64,000 bases of DNA. It comes from an uncultured Anderseniella sp. GTDB taxonomy: Bacteria > Pseudomonadota > Alphaproteobacteria > Rhizobiales > Aestuariivirgaceae. The number at the start of each line of letters is the position of its first letter. Position 1 is the stretch's first letter. The notes under the pieces are model-generated. The model saw only the letters and a program-made list of their open reading frames with translations. It was not told where the DNA came from and searched no databases. Where the stretch lies: positions 1 through 64,000 of the forward strand of contig CANKYU010000003.1 of assembly GCA_947488295.1 (NCBI GenBank). The letters run 5' to 3'. Of the stretch, positions 1 to 9,027 are shown one piece after another. The position numbers were made by a program, and so were the translations under genes.

Positions 1-356
1 CCGACGCCGATACCGGCGCCGAACATCATGGAGAACCAGGAGAAGTTGGAAAACTCCGGCTTCTCCCCGTCCTGGCCCAGATTGAGCTTGCCGGCTGCAG
101 GCCAGATGGCCAGCAGAATGCACACCAGGACAAACAGCGCCACCACCCAGATGTACCAGGTGGCGAAGTTGCTCAGAATGAATGAATTGAACTTGTTGAG
201 TACCGAGCCGGCCTGTTCCGGAAACGCTACCGCCCAGATCACAAGTCCGCCAATGATGAATTTGGACGCAATAGTAACGTCCTTACTGAACCCTTTGTAA
301 AATCCGGCATCCGCCGTCTTGATCGGAAGATCAGTAAGTGCTGGCTTAACTGCCAT
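1..356 (-). CDS. BCCT family transporter, N-terminal part (runs off window)
   Basis: Only the first ~118 residues are in the window; the gene continues past base 1. The reading begins MAVKPALTDLP, has one hydrophobic segment (about residues 33-45), a second around 65-85, and then the FSWFSMMFGAGIG stretch typical of betaine/choline/carnitine transporters, which take up quaternary ammonium compounds with Na+ or H+. The start at 356 has an AGGAGG ribosome site about 8 bases upstream. The substrate cannot be told from this fragment; other secondary transporters are less likely because of the conserved motif. Confidence 0.8.
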   Translation of the reverse strand, partial: MAVKPALTDLPIKTADAGFYKGFSKDVTIASKFIIGGLVIWAVAFPEQAGSVLNKFNSFILSNFATWYIWVVALFVLVCILLAIWPAAGKLNLGQDGEKPEFSNFSWFSMMFGAGIGV

Positions 357-881
357 TGATAGTTCCCTCCTCTGCTTCCCTGCCAACACTGTACAGACGT
401 GCGACAAATTGCCTACGAAAAATGCAAAAAAGTAATGGTGTGCTCATGTGTTGCCCACAACAGACCTCTATTTTTCAAAAAATGAGAATATTGATCCGAA
501 TTCTGAGGGTATTTTGAGACTACAGTCCCGTTCATCGAACGTTGATTCGTTGTCTTCCATGCGAACTTTTGCCGGATGACACTCTCGAAAGGCCCGGCAA
601 TGCCGGGTGCGGGACCGGGTTGCGCACAGGTTTGCCAAGAAAAAAAATACAACTGCAAAAACACGGCAATCACAAAAATTCCACAAAAAAGCCGGATTTT
701 CAAACGGTTAACCGGACGCCACGGCAACCGGTGATTGCAACGCCTGTGCGAACATCGATCAACTTTGTGTATATCCGAAAATTTCCCGGCGTGATGGCTG
801 TACAAATCGCCGGTGTTTGCCCATCATTTGGGTGAGGGCAACTGTAGGCGGCGGACAGAGTAAAGGTTAGGAGCGGTAATT
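357..881. other. Intergenic region between BCCT gene and cold-shock gene
   Basis: These 525 bases separate two divergent genes and should hold both promoters. The only clear structure is a short perfect hairpin at 593-607 (CCGGC-type arms around AAT) with no T-tract after it, so it is not a convincing terminator. The open frames here (for example 413-805 on the minus strand) have no ribosome site and no recognisable protein character. I see no gene. Confidence 0.5.
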
Positions 882-1508
882 ATGGCTGGTGATGGCGGGC
901 CAGTGGACGATGGGGCTGAATTAAGAAACAACACACCGGCACAGACCGGACAAGTGCGCCAATCTTCACTATCAGAGCTGGAATCAAACGTTGAAATTTT
1001 CGAGGTGGCAGGCTTCGTCAAATGGTTTGACGTAGCACGTGGCTATGGGTTCATCATACCAGACAGCGGTATCCCTGATGTCCTGTTGCATCTGAGCTGC
1101 CTCAAGCGCGACGGTTTTGACGCGCCGCTGGAAGGTACCCGGGTGGTCTGTGAAGCTGTGCAGCGTCAGAAAGGCATTCAGTGCCTGCGTGTGCTCGACG
1201 TTGACACAACCACTGCAATTCACCCCGTAGAGCGCGTGCCGCGCACGCACCAGAGCGTCGAGGCCGGCAGTGACTGGACCCGTGTGAAGGTCAAGTGGTT
1301 CAACCGCACCCGCGGCTTCGGCTTTGCCAGTGAAGGCGAAGGCCAGCCCGACATCTTCATTCACATGGAGGTTCTGCGCAAAACCGCGATCGCCGAGATA
1401 GAGCCGGATCAATGGATTTATGTCCGCTTTGGTGATGGCGCAAAAGGAAAGATGGCCGCCGAAGTCCGTCTCAGCCTTGATGACGACCGGTTGCCCGGCA
1501 CGAATTGA
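882..1508 (+). CDS. Protein with two cold-shock domains
   Basis: A 208-residue protein with two cold-shock domains, at about residues 44-108 and 134-198. Each has the RNP1-type motif ([12 protein letters not shown] and [11 protein letters not shown]) and an RNP2-like stretch (DVLLHLS, DIFIHME), so it probably binds single-stranded RNA or DNA in the cytoplasm. The first ~40 residues are polar and look disordered. The tandem-domain form is common in alphaproteobacteria, where the single-domain CspA form is about 70 residues. A GGAG ribosome site lies upstream of the ATG. A DUF192 gene follows 32 bases downstream and may be co-transcribed. Confidence 0.9.
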   Translation: MAGDGGPVDDGAELRNNTPAQTGQVRQSSLSELESNVEIFEVAGFVKWFDVARGYGFIIPDSGIPDVLLHLSCLKRDGFDAPLEGTRVVCEAVQRQKGIQCLRVLDVDTTTAIHPVERVPRTHQSVEAGSDWTRVKVKWFNRTRGFGFASEGEGQPDIFIHMEVLRKTAIAEIEPDQWIYVRFGDGAKGKMAAEVRLSLDDDRLPGTN

Positions 1509-1540
1509 TCCACTGCCGGATTCCGCGTACAAGGCAAGCC

Positions 1541-2002
1541 ATGCGGATTTTTGCGGCAGTTCTGTTTTCATTGTTGTTTCTTGCCGGGCCGTCGCTGGCA
1601 TCGGAAGAAGTGGTTCGCCTGCCGGTTGAGCAGGTGGTCGTGACCACAGACAGCGGTGATATTGAATTCGCCGCCGAAATTGCCACCAGTGACGAAACCC
1701 GCGCCCGCGGCCTGATGTTTCGCCGCTCCATGGGTGAGCGCGAGGCAATGTTGTTTCACTGGCCGACGCCGCGCGTGATCTCCATGTGGATGCGCAATAC
1801 CTATATCTCTCTGGACATGCTGTTTGTGGCCGCTGACGGTACCGTTGTGCATGTTCAGGCCAATACGGTTCCCCAGTCGCTTGATGTCCTCACAGCGGGC
1901 CGGGAAGTGTCGGCAGTGATGGAGGTTGTTGCCGGCACGGCTGCGCAACTGGGCATCAAGCCGGGCAGCAAGTTGAAGCATCGTTTTTTCGATGGTTCCT
2001 AG
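1541..2002 (+). CDS. DUF192 family exported protein
   Basis: 153 residues from the ATG at 1541. I prefer this start to the in-frame TTG at 1505 because it gives a clean signal peptide (MRIFAAVLFSLLFLAG, cleaved near ALAS). The body has the family signature RGLMFRRSMGE, then MLFHWPTPR and MWMRNTYISLDMLFV, and ends with the usual GIKPGSK. The function of DUF192 is not established; the fold is a small beta-barrel. It sits 32 bases after the cold-shock gene and ahead of tRNA-Pro. Confidence 0.85.
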   Translation: MRIFAAVLFSLLFLAGPSLASEEVVRLPVEQVVVTTDSGDIEFAAEIATSDETRARGLMFRRSMGEREAMLFHWPTPRVISMWMRNTYISLDMLFVAADGTVVHVQANTVPQSLDVLTAGREVSAVMEVVAGTAAQLGIKPGSKLKHRFFDGS

Positions 2003-2111
2003 GGCCACCAAAAAACATTCCCGTCTGCACACTTACCCCCTTGCCGAGCAGGTGTGTTTTCCTGTAACCACCCTCTCACCAGTCAGGGACGGTTTGTCCG
2101 GCAACGGCATT

Positions 2112-2188
<77 letters not shown>

Positions 2189-2242
2189 CCGGCCGGCCCT
2201 GAAACGAGCTTGAAGCCAACCGGCAACAATCGAGGCGACATC

Positions 2243-2548
2243 ATGCCTGCACGTATTTACCAGCCAACGCGCAATGCCATGCAGTCCGGCAAGGCCAAGA
2301 CCAAAAACTGGGTGCTGGAATTTGAAGCAGAAGCCCCGCGCGAAACCGACCCGTTGATGGGCTGGACCTCATCCGGCGACATGAAACAGCAATTGAAGCT
2401 GACCTTCGCCACCCGTGAAGAAGCGGAAAACTACGCCAGGCGCAAGGGCCATGCCTACCAGGTCATCGAGCCGAAAAAGCCGTCTGCCAAATCCAAGTCC
2501 TATTCAGACAACTTCCGCTGGGGCCGGACCGACAACTGGACCCATTAG
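2243..2548 (+). CDS. NADH-ubiquinone oxidoreductase accessory subunit, NDUFS4-like
   Basis: A 101-residue protein starting MPARIYQPTRNAMQSGKAK. It carries the family features of the ETC complex I NDUFS4-like subunit: WVLEFE, then DPLMGWTSSGDM, then FATREEAENYARRKG, and the end SYSDNFRWGRTDNWTH. It should sit on the peripheral arm of respiratory complex I at the cytoplasmic face. In bacteria this accessory subunit is largely limited to alphaproteobacteria, which supports the taxonomic guess. The ATG at 2243 is preferred over an in-frame start at 2210 because it matches the family N-terminus. It lies between two tRNA genes, away from any nuo cluster. Confidence 0.88.
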   Translation: MPARIYQPTRNAMQSGKAKTKNWVLEFEAEAPRETDPLMGWTSSGDMKQQLKLTFATREEAENYARRKGHAYQVIEPKKPSAKSKSYSDNFRWGRTDNWTH

Positions 2549-2613
2549 ATCACGCGGCTTAACGTAAATCCAAAAAACGGGTGCGGTGAGTTTTCAAACC
2601 GAGCGACCGCGAG

Positions 2614-2628
2614 GCGAGCTTTGCTCGC
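2614..2628. repeat. Short hairpin between NDUFS4-like gene and tRNA-Arg
   Basis: GCGAGC (2614-2619), a TTT loop, then GCTCGC (2623-2628), in the 194-base gap 2549-2742. There is no following T-tract, so it is at best a weak or Rho-assisted terminator for the upstream gene. The rest of the gap shows no gene. Confidence 0.35.
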
Positions 2629-2742
2629 GCCCGCGCAGGCGTCGAATGAAATGAGACTGCCGTGAGCGATCCAGAGTGAACATCTAACACTTGCGAGACG
2701 CGCGCACTTGCGGCAAACAGGATGCCACAACTGCTGAACAAC

Positions 2743-2819
2743 GGTCCCGTAGCTCAGCTGGATAGAGCACCAGCCTTCTAAGCTGATGGTCGCAGGTTCG
2801 AATCCTGCCGGGATCACCA
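2743..2819 (+). tRNA. tRNA-Arg (anticodon TCT)
   Basis: A complete cloverleaf. The acceptor stem GGTCCCG (2743-2749) pairs with CGGGATC with one G-U pair, followed by A and an encoded CCA ending at 2819. The anticodon loop CTTCTAA, closed by CAGC/GCTG, gives anticodon TCT, which reads AGA/AGG arginine codons. D and T arms are intact. Confidence 0.96.
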
Positions 2820-2874
2820 GTTGTTTCCAATCCAATCGATGCAAAAAAATGTCCCTACGTCGTCCTGGACGGGA

Positions 2875-3774
2875 CTAGTCTTCCACATCTGCCGGTAGCC
2901 CGGATTCCACGCTGATGCCGATGCATGGTTCACGGTTTTCGCCAGGTCCGGGTGAAGCGTCTGGGCGTTCCTGCCCGACTGTGACCTTGCCTGGCGGCGC
3001 ATGGCAGAAATAGCGCCATCCGGTCGGCAGGGTATAGGCCTTGCGGCTGAACGACGGGCGCACCCGGACCCGTTTGGCCGTTGGCTTTTCGGGCGCCTGA
3101 CCGGTAAGCGAAAACTGTCCTGGTAGAACTATAGGCAATTGAAACCCGCCCAGGTTTCCCGACTTCCATTCCGGTTGCCAGGCTTGACTGTCCTCATCCC
3201 AGCTTTCGACTTCGGCATAAAGCGTACCGTAAGGCTGGTTCGGAACGGTTGCCCAGAACGGGTCCCAGTCGACCACCAGCGGCACGTCTGCACCCTGGTA
3301 CACCCGGCCTTGCGGCTTGATAATGCGGTACAGCGGACGGTCCAGCGTGAACGTGGTGGAAAAGATCACTTCGACCGGATCGTCCTCAAACCCGTCAGCA
3401 CGGGCCCGGATCGAATAGGTGCCTGGTTCCGGTGTCCAGAAATATAGAACGCGCGTTTCAAAGTTGGTCTTGCCGGGCAGGATTGCGTTTCTCATCGCCC
3501 CGACAAAGCCATAGGGGTGCGGCCATTGCCGGATTTCGAAATGCACGTCGATGGCGTCGGTTTCAGGAACCGCCGTTCCCGGTTTCCGGCTGATCCGCAG
3601 CGGGATCGGCAGCGTGTCATAGCTCTGATTGGCGACCGGGTGCGTGAACTCGAATGGAGCGTCTGCAAGCCCTGATCCGGGTATCAGCAGGGAAACAATG
3701 AAAACGGCAGGCAAGGCTGCCAGGCCGGTCGGCCCGGCCGTCGGTTTTCGACAGCAACTCTTGAACCCGAACAT
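2875..3774 (-). CDS. Exported protein of unknown function
   Basis: 299 residues from the ATG at 3774; a GTG at 3780 is in frame but only 3 bases from the GGAAG ribosome site, whereas the ATG lies 9 bases away. The N-terminus has a long signal sequence with a hydrophobic run (AALPAVFIVSLLIPGSG) ending near LADA. The body is rich in beta-type segments and contains two similar stretches (residues about 40-70 and 140-165) with proline-rich turns, suggesting two Ig- or fibronectin-like modules. I do not recognise a family. It ends close to tRNA-Arg and is followed upstream by another secreted orphan. Confidence 0.55.
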   Translation of the reverse strand: MFGFKSCCRKPTAGPTGLAALPAVFIVSLLIPGSGLADAPFEFTHPVANQSYDTLPIPLRISRKPGTAVPETDAIDVHFEIRQWPHPYGFVGAMRNAILPGKTNFETRVLYFWTPEPGTYSIRARADGFEDDPVEVIFSTTFTLDRPLYRIIKPQGRVYQGADVPLVVDWDPFWATVPNQPYGTLYAEVESWDEDSQAWQPEWKSGNLGGFQLPIVLPGQFSLTGQAPEKPTAKRVRVRPSFSRKAYTLPTGWRYFCHAPPGKVTVGQERPDASPGPGENREPCIGISVESGLPADVED

Positions 3775-3881
3775 GACCACGCACTTCCGATGTCGCTCAC
3801 AGAAGCCGATTGTTTCCCGTTTCGCGATCCATATTCAACAGTTTTTGCAAAACCGGCAGGACGACCTGGACCTTTACCTGC

Positions 3882-4481
3882 CTATTCGGGCATTGGCAGT
3901 TTCAGGTCCGGCGTCTTTTCCAGCAACTGGGTCGTGAAGCTTTCATACCCGGCGCTTTTGGAATCGTAAGTGACCTTGGTTATCCATCCGCTTTCCCGGT
4001 TCACCCAGTACTTGTAGTGGTTGGAAGATTTGTATTGCTGCACAGTATCAAAATCGGCTTCAACCGTGTCGTGCGCGACGCCGTCGAGCATCTCCTCCCC
4101 ACATGTGGCATTTTTGATTGTTTTTGCGTTTTCTTCCTGGTTCCTGATGGTGTCGAGCCGGTTCTTTTCACTGTCCATTTCCCTGACTTTCTTCCAGGAC
4201 TTTCCCTTGTCGGCAGAGGTGTACATTTTGTTGTTGTAGGCCAGCGTGATGGGCTGGTTTGACGGTTCGGTCATCACCGTCATCCAGTGTCCGGTGGCTT
4301 TGAAAAAGAAATCATTCCTTGAAACCTTGCCGCCCTTCGGCTCCGTCGTGATGCGGATGGTCACCGGATGCGGACCATTGCCATGGATGAGCAACTGGGC
4401 AAATTTCTCCTTGCAGGGGTCAGCAAGGCCGGGCTGGGTTGTGGCCAGAAGTATCACCGAAGCAGCTAAAGTCAGTCTCAT
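3882..4481 (-). CDS. Exported protein of unknown function
   Basis: 199 residues from the ATG at 4481 (in-frame starts upstream to 4529 would bury the signal peptide). MRLTLAASVILLATTQPGLADP is a typical signal peptide. The mature part has one long charged helix (KGKSWKKVREMDSEKNRLDTIRNQEENAK written in pieces at about residues 90-120) and two cysteines (about 20 and 128) that could pair in the periplasm. The end KTPDLKLPMPE resembles small periplasmic proteins of alphaproteobacteria. No family recognised. Confidence 0.6.
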   Translation of the reverse strand: MRLTLAASVILLATTQPGLADPCKEKFAQLLIHGNGPHPVTIRITTEPKGGKVSRNDFFFKATGHWMTVMTEPSNQPITLAYNNKMYTSADKGKSWKKVREMDSEKNRLDTIRNQEENAKTIKNATCGEEMLDGVAHDTVEADFDTVQQYKSSNHYKYWVNRESGWITKVTYDSKSAGYESFTTQLLEKTPDLKLPMPE

Positions 4482-4553
4482 GATATGTACCTGTGGTTTT
4501 TTCTGTCGACCACTGGATATCGCTTTCAAAGTTTCAGAGCAACTGTACGGCGT

Positions 4554-5720
4554 CTATCGAAACAGCACACGCACCGCCAGGGCAGAGACAAGGCTGAGCC
4601 CGGCGGCGACTGCAAGGGCAGATGAATAACCACCTGTTGCATCGAACAGGACGCCGGCCAGCCACGGGCCGGCCAGTCCCGCTGTGCCCCAAGCGGTAAA
4701 TACCCGACCGTAGATGCGCGGGCTATGGACCATGCCGTAACGTTTGGCGATGATGGCCGGATAGATGGAAATGATTGCGCCATAGCCGAACCCGACGCAG
4801 GCAAGACCGGCAAGAACCGGCAGGCCGGGTGCGCTGACAGCCAGCACCGCAAGGACGCAGAATAGAAACATCGCCAGGCCGGCCAATAATGGTCCCGGCG
4901 ACATGGCATCGGCCAGATACCCGCCTGACAGGCTGCCGGCCAGGTTGCAGGCGGCGATCAGGGCGGGCGCAATCCAGATCAGGTGGACAAGCTGATCTGA
5001 CCTGGCGATCTCGGCGGCATGGCCGATGACCATGAGGCCGGAAAATACTGCCGCGCCGAAACCGGTCCACAACAGAACCACTTCGCGTGACCTGATCTTG
5101 CCGCATGTGGTTTGTCGTGCCGGGACATCCAGCCGGGCCCCGGTGCCGTTGACAATAAGGGCGGCGCACACCGATGCGACGATCAGGGCCATGCTCAGGC
5201 CCAGCATGGCGGTCTGGAACCCGCCATGCGACAGGGCCCACTGAAATCCGGCAGGGGCGATCATCGCGCCGGTGGCATAACACGCTGTCACAATACCCAT
5301 GGCCATGCCTTCGCGGCCACCATTGGCTTTTGCGGCAATTTGCAGTCCGAAGCCGTAACCGACACCATTGGCCGCCCCGAACAGCAAGCTGTACCCGAAC
5401 ACAGCGGCAATGAAGCCGGGCGCAAAAGCGGTAACGAAAGTCCCTGTCGCTGCGACCAGGCCGGAAGCCAGCAGGATGCAGGCTGCGGGCAGGCGATGGA
5501 AGTATTTCGGGCCGGCCAGAACCGAAATGGTCAGCATGATCAATGCGAAGGAGTAGATCAGGCTGATCTTTGCCCGCGATGCCGAATAGGCCGTTTCAAG
5601 CGGCACCAGAAACACTGAAAATGCATGCACGGAACCCAGCACCAGGCACAGCAGACCGGCCGCGGCAATCACCCATCTGCCTGATTTAACGGGGATTCCA
5701 GGTGCTTCACTTCCATCCAT
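4554..5720 (-). CDS. MFS transporter, oxalate/formate antiporter-like
   Basis: 388 residues with about 12 hydrophobic segments. The first helix (WVIAAAGLLCLVLGSVHAFSVF) followed by LVPLETAYSASRAKISLIYSF, the segment LFGAANGVGYGFGLQIAAKA and the glycine-rich helix 11 are like the OFA branch of the major facilitator superfamily. It probably moves a small carboxylate across the inner membrane, but the substrate is not visible. It stands alone, divergent from the histidine kinase gene at 5876. Confidence 0.75.
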   Translation of the reverse strand: MDGSEAPGIPVKSGRWVIAAAGLLCLVLGSVHAFSVFLVPLETAYSASRAKISLIYSFALIMLTISVLAGPKYFHRLPAACILLASGLVAATGTFVTAFAPGFIAAVFGYSLLFGAANGVGYGFGLQIAAKANGGREGMAMGIVTACYATGAMIAPAGFQWALSHGGFQTAMLGLSMALIVASVCAALIVNGTGARLDVPARQTTCGKIRSREVVLLWTGFGAAVFSGLMVIGHAAEIARSDQLVHLIWIAPALIAACNLAGSLSGGYLADAMSPGPLLAGLAMFLFCVLAVLAVSAPGLPVLAGLACVGFGYGAIISIYPAIIAKRYGMVHSPRIYGRVFTAWGTAGLAGPWLAGVLFDATGGYSSALAVAAGLSLVSALAVRVLFR

Positions 5721-5875
5721 GTTCAGGTGAACTCCATAACGGGCCCAGACAGGCCATTATGCATGCCGGGGCCTGATGCCCGACAGGTTTATGCACTGGC
5801 TGCGGCCGCCGAATTAATCTGGCGTTAATGTGGCGCATCTGTCTTTGCTGTGCCGAAATGCCTATTATCTCGCAC

Positions 5876-7507
5876 ATGCAGATCAGAACCAAACTCGTCA
5901 TGAGCGTCAGTACTCTTGCGGCGGTTGTCGTTGCATGTTCGGTATTGTTGCTCTGGAACACCTATAGCGCCACGTACAATCAGAAGCGCACCAGCCTGGC
6001 CTATGAGGAGCTGACAGGGTATCTGAGCCTGTCCAGCGAGGTGCTGGGCACGTTCAAGCGTGTCCGCCGTGATCTGCTCAATGAAGGCAAGAGCCTGAGT
6101 TTCGATCTGGGTGAGGCACAGGCGCGAATTACAAAAATCGTCGCGGATATCACGGAAACGACGATCGACGAGGATGCGGTCGGGCTGCGCGCCGGTGAGG
6201 TTGATGAAGACCAGCAGCGTGCCCGCGATCTTGCCAAAGAGCTTGAGAGGGCGTTTGCCGATGTGCGTCAAACGGAACTGCTCCTGAAGAATGGCCGGGT
6301 CGAGGAAGCGCGTGAATTCCTCGACAACAGTCTGAAAGTCCGGCTCGACGGTGCTGTCACCGGCTTCATCAACGATGCGGTGGAGGATGAACGTTCGGAA
6401 CTGGACGATGCCCTTCGGGAAATCGAGTATTACAACACCGTCGCATACTGGGCGGCACTGCTGGCATCGCTGACCGGTGTTCTGGTGGCGGGCTGGGCCA
6501 TGTATGCCCTGGCGTTGAGAATGTCCAACAGCCTGCGCAATCTGGAAAACGGCGCGGAACTGTTTGCATCCGGCAAGCTGGACCACACCATTCCGATAAC
6601 CGGGCGCGACGAGTTCGCCAATCTGTCGGGACGGTTCAACGCCATGGCCGGCCAGTTGCAGACCCAGCGTACCGCCCTGGAAGAGGCCAGGGACCAGCTC
6701 GAACAGCGGGTCATGGAGCGAACCGACGAACTGCAGGTCGCCAATGACGAGCTTACGCGGCGCGATGAAACCAGGCGGCAGTTTTTTGCCGACATCGGAC
6801 ATGAACTGCGCACTCCCATCACCGCGGTTCGCGGCGAGGCGGAGGTGGCGCTCAGGGCGCGTCAGAAACAGCGTGAAACCTATCATTCGGCACTGAGCCG
6901 GATCATCGCCATCTCCGATCAGTTGACCCGTTTCGTCAACGACATCTTCCTGATTGCGCGCGAACAGGCCGGCGTGGTGGATATGCGCCATAACGAAATT
7001 GATCTGCGCGGGCCCGTCATAGCAGCGGCAGAACAACTGCATTCAAAATTTGAACAGGACCAGTGCCGGCTGTCGATGGACCTCGGGGATGAAATTGCCC
7101 CAGTGGAGGGTGATGCCCAGCGGTTGTGCCAGCTGATGCTGATCTTGATGTTGAACGCGATTGAGCATTCACCGGCCGGTGTCAGCATCACGGTTTCGCT
7201 GGCGCGTCAGGATGATGAATGGTGGTTGAGTGTTGAAGACAACGGGCCGGGAATATCGAAAGAAGACGCCAGTCATGCATTCGAGCGGTTTTATCGCGGC
7301 GCTGTGGAAGCGGGGCTGGACCAACGCAAGAGCACCGGTTTGGGCCTCCCCATTGCGCGCTCGATAACCAACGCCCATGGCGGGCGCATCTGGATTGATG
7401 CGGACTTTTCTGGCGGCACCGCAGTTCGGATTGCGCTTCCTGCAATTGAAGACATTCCCGATGAGCCGGCGCCAGAGACCCATGCTGAGATGGAGACTGT
7501 GAATTGA
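5876..7507 (+). CDS. Sensor histidine kinase
   Basis: 543 residues from the ATG at 5876; earlier in-frame starts (5828, 5861) add residues with no support. Order: transmembrane helix 1 (about 8-28), a helical periplasmic sensor region (30-190), transmembrane helix 2 (about 192-215), HAMP (216-268), a coiled coil (265-300), HisKA with FFADIGHELRTPITAVRGE and the phospho-accepting His at about 309, and an HATPase with the N box (LNAIEHSP), DNGPGI and GLGLPIA. It autophosphorylates and passes phosphate to the regulator encoded next, whose TTG start overlaps its stop by 4 bases. Confidence 0.9.
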   Translation: MQIRTKLVMSVSTLAAVVVACSVLLLWNTYSATYNQKRTSLAYEELTGYLSLSSEVLGTFKRVRRDLLNEGKSLSFDLGEAQARITKIVADITETTIDEDAVGLRAGEVDEDQQRARDLAKELERAFADVRQTELLLKNGRVEEAREFLDNSLKVRLDGAVTGFINDAVEDERSELDDALREIEYYNTVAYWAALLASLTGVLVAGWAMYALALRMSNSLRNLENGAELFASGKLDHTIPITGRDEFANLSGRFNAMAGQLQTQRTALEEARDQLEQRVMERTDELQVANDELTRRDETRRQFFADIGHELRTPITAVRGEAEVALRARQKQRETYHSALSRIIAISDQLTRFVNDIFLIAREQAGVVDMRHNEIDLRGPVIAAAEQLHSKFEQDQCRLSMDLGDEIAPVEGDAQRLCQLMLILMLNAIEHSPAGVSITVSLARQDDEWWLSVEDNGPGISKEDASHAFERFYRGAVEAGLDQRKSTGLGLPIARSITNAHGGRIWIDADFSGGTAVRIALPAIEDIPDEPAPETHAEMETVN

Positions 7508-8187
7508 GATTGCTGCTTATTGAGGATGACATCCGGATCGTGGAGTTTCTCGGTCGGGGACTGAAGGCTGAAGGTCACACTGTTGATATTCAGAATGATG
7601 GAAAGTCCGGTTTCGACGCGGCCAGCAAAGGCAGCTGGGATGCGATCATCCTGGACGTCATGCTGCCTGCGCTTGACGGGCGTGAAGTGTGCCGGTCGCT
7701 GCGTCTGGACAACAATCGTACCCCTATTCTGATGCTGACCGCGCTGGACAGCACCGACGACATCGTGCGCGGTCTGAGGCTTGGTGCGGACGACTACATG
7801 ACAAAGCCCTTTGCCTTCGATGAACTGCTGGCCCGGCTTGAAAGCCTCGACCGGCGGGCGGACGCTGGTGAGATGAAGCAGGCCAAGGGCATGATGCAGG
7901 CCGGGGACCTGTCGTTTGACCGTGACGCACTGGTTGTAAAACGTGACGGCAAGACCATCGAGCTGACCTCCCTGGAATACGCCTTGCTGGAGTTCATGAT
8001 GGTGGAGACCGGCAAGGTATTAAGCCGTGCCAGGATACTGCAGAACGTCTGGGGAGTTTCCCAGGATCCGCTTACCAATGTGGTCGATGTCTATATCAGG
8101 CGGCTGCGCGCCAAGATCGACGATGGCGCGGAAACCAAACTGATCAACACAGTCCGCGGCCGCGGCTACCGCTTCGGCGCGGTTTGA
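7504..8187 (+). CDS. OmpR/PhoB family response regulator
   Basis: 227 residues starting with TTG inside the kinase stop codon (TTGA overlap), so translation is coupled. The receiver domain has acidic residues EDD at 7-9, phospho-acceptor Asp51 (LDVMLPALDG), and the KPF lysine near 100. The C-terminal winged helix (from about 130) ends in the classic VYIRRLRAKIDDG and TVRGRGYRF. It activates or represses promoters as the partner of the upstream kinase. The stimulus and targets are not visible. Confidence 0.92.
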   Translation: MRLLLIEDDIRIVEFLGRGLKAEGHTVDIQNDGKSGFDAASKGSWDAIILDVMLPALDGREVCRSLRLDNNRTPILMLTALDSTDDIVRGLRLGADDYMTKPFAFDELLARLESLDRRADAGEMKQAKGMMQAGDLSFDRDALVVKRDGKTIELTSLEYALLEFMMVETGKVLSRARILQNVWGVSQDPLTNVVDVYIRRLRAKIDDGAETKLINTVRGRGYRFGAV

Positions 8188-8236
8188 CAGGCTGCGTATA
8201 TTGACTTCCAACGACGCAATCGGGACCGGACATCAC

Positions 8237-8707
8237 ATGTCGCTCAACTATCGTCAGATGCTGCCAGAAGATGTTCCCGCTGCTTTGACTGTCAGGCTGT
8301 CGACCAGGGAGAACGCCGTCACACTGGATGAGTTGAGGGAAGACTATGGTGTGACGCCGCAGTCCATGGCAGACGAACTGAGATCACACGCCAATGGCTG
8401 GGTTTGCGAAGATGACGGCAAGCTGGTCGGATTTTCGATGGGCAATGGATTGAATGGCGAAATCGCGGTGGTTGCCGTCGCGCCTGAATATGAAGACAGG
8501 GGGATTGGCAAGACCGTGTTGGCGCGCACACAGGACTGGCTCTTCTCCCTCGGCCATCAGGAGATCTGGCTGCTGGCCAATCCCGATTCGGAAATCCGGG
8601 CGACGGGTTTTTACGAAAAGCTTGGATGGCGTGCTACCGGTGTCATGAAAGGTCATGACCAGATACTCAAACTGCAAAACACTGCCGCGCCTGGCCAGCC
8701 TGTATAA
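8237..8707 (+). CDS. GNAT family N-acetyltransferase
   Basis: 156 residues from the ATG at 8237; a TTG at 8201 is an alternative start. The acetyl-CoA loop is VAPEYEDRGIGKTVLARTQ (R/Q-x-x-G-x-G/A type), preceded by the beta strand IAVVAVAP and followed by EIWLLANPDSEIRATGFYEKLGW. It transfers an acetyl group from acetyl-CoA to an unknown amine. It lies 49 bases after the response regulator and may be in the same transcript. Confidence 0.85.
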   Translation: MSLNYRQMLPEDVPAALTVRLSTRENAVTLDELREDYGVTPQSMADELRSHANGWVCEDDGKLVGFSMGNGLNGEIAVVAVAPEYEDRGIGKTVLARTQDWLFSLGHQEIWLLANPDSEIRATGFYEKLGWRATGVMKGHDQILKLQNTAAPGQPV

Positions 8708-9027
8708 GCTTTTTGATGCAGGCTCCGGATCGCCGGCGGCTTAAACCAACACGATGGTCAAATGATCCTGCAGGTGTGCGGTCACGGAACAGGCTTTGCG
8801 ATTACGGCGACATTCGTTCCTTGCCATGAATGCCAAATGAACCGGTTGTGAAACCAGCATAACAGCAAGCTGAACCCTCTATTAATCAATAAATAACAAC
8901 GTGTTAAGTGGATTGCACGTCGAAATCTCTGTGTGCATCCTCTGCTCGTGACGGCAGTAACGCACTCGTTGTCGGGTCTGCGCAGGCAGCCTCAAACAGC
9001 GGTAAACACGAAAGCAGAGGAACCGAC
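8708..9027 (+). other. Intergenic region upstream of P-loop NTPase gene
   Basis: 320 bases with no convincing gene. An in-frame ATG at 8908 extends the downstream ORF but its codons do not look coding and the ribosome site AGAGGA lies just before 9028. The stretch around 8850-8905 is AT-rich and is the likely promoter of the downstream gene; no clear operator seen. Confidence 0.4.

Noticed and set aside
593..607. Terminator in the first intergenic region
   Set aside because: Short stem with no T run, between two divergent genes that have no need of one.
413..805. Gene on the minus strand (130 codons) in the first gap
   Set aside because: No ribosome site, composition unlike neighbours, and several other frames are open in the same stretch.
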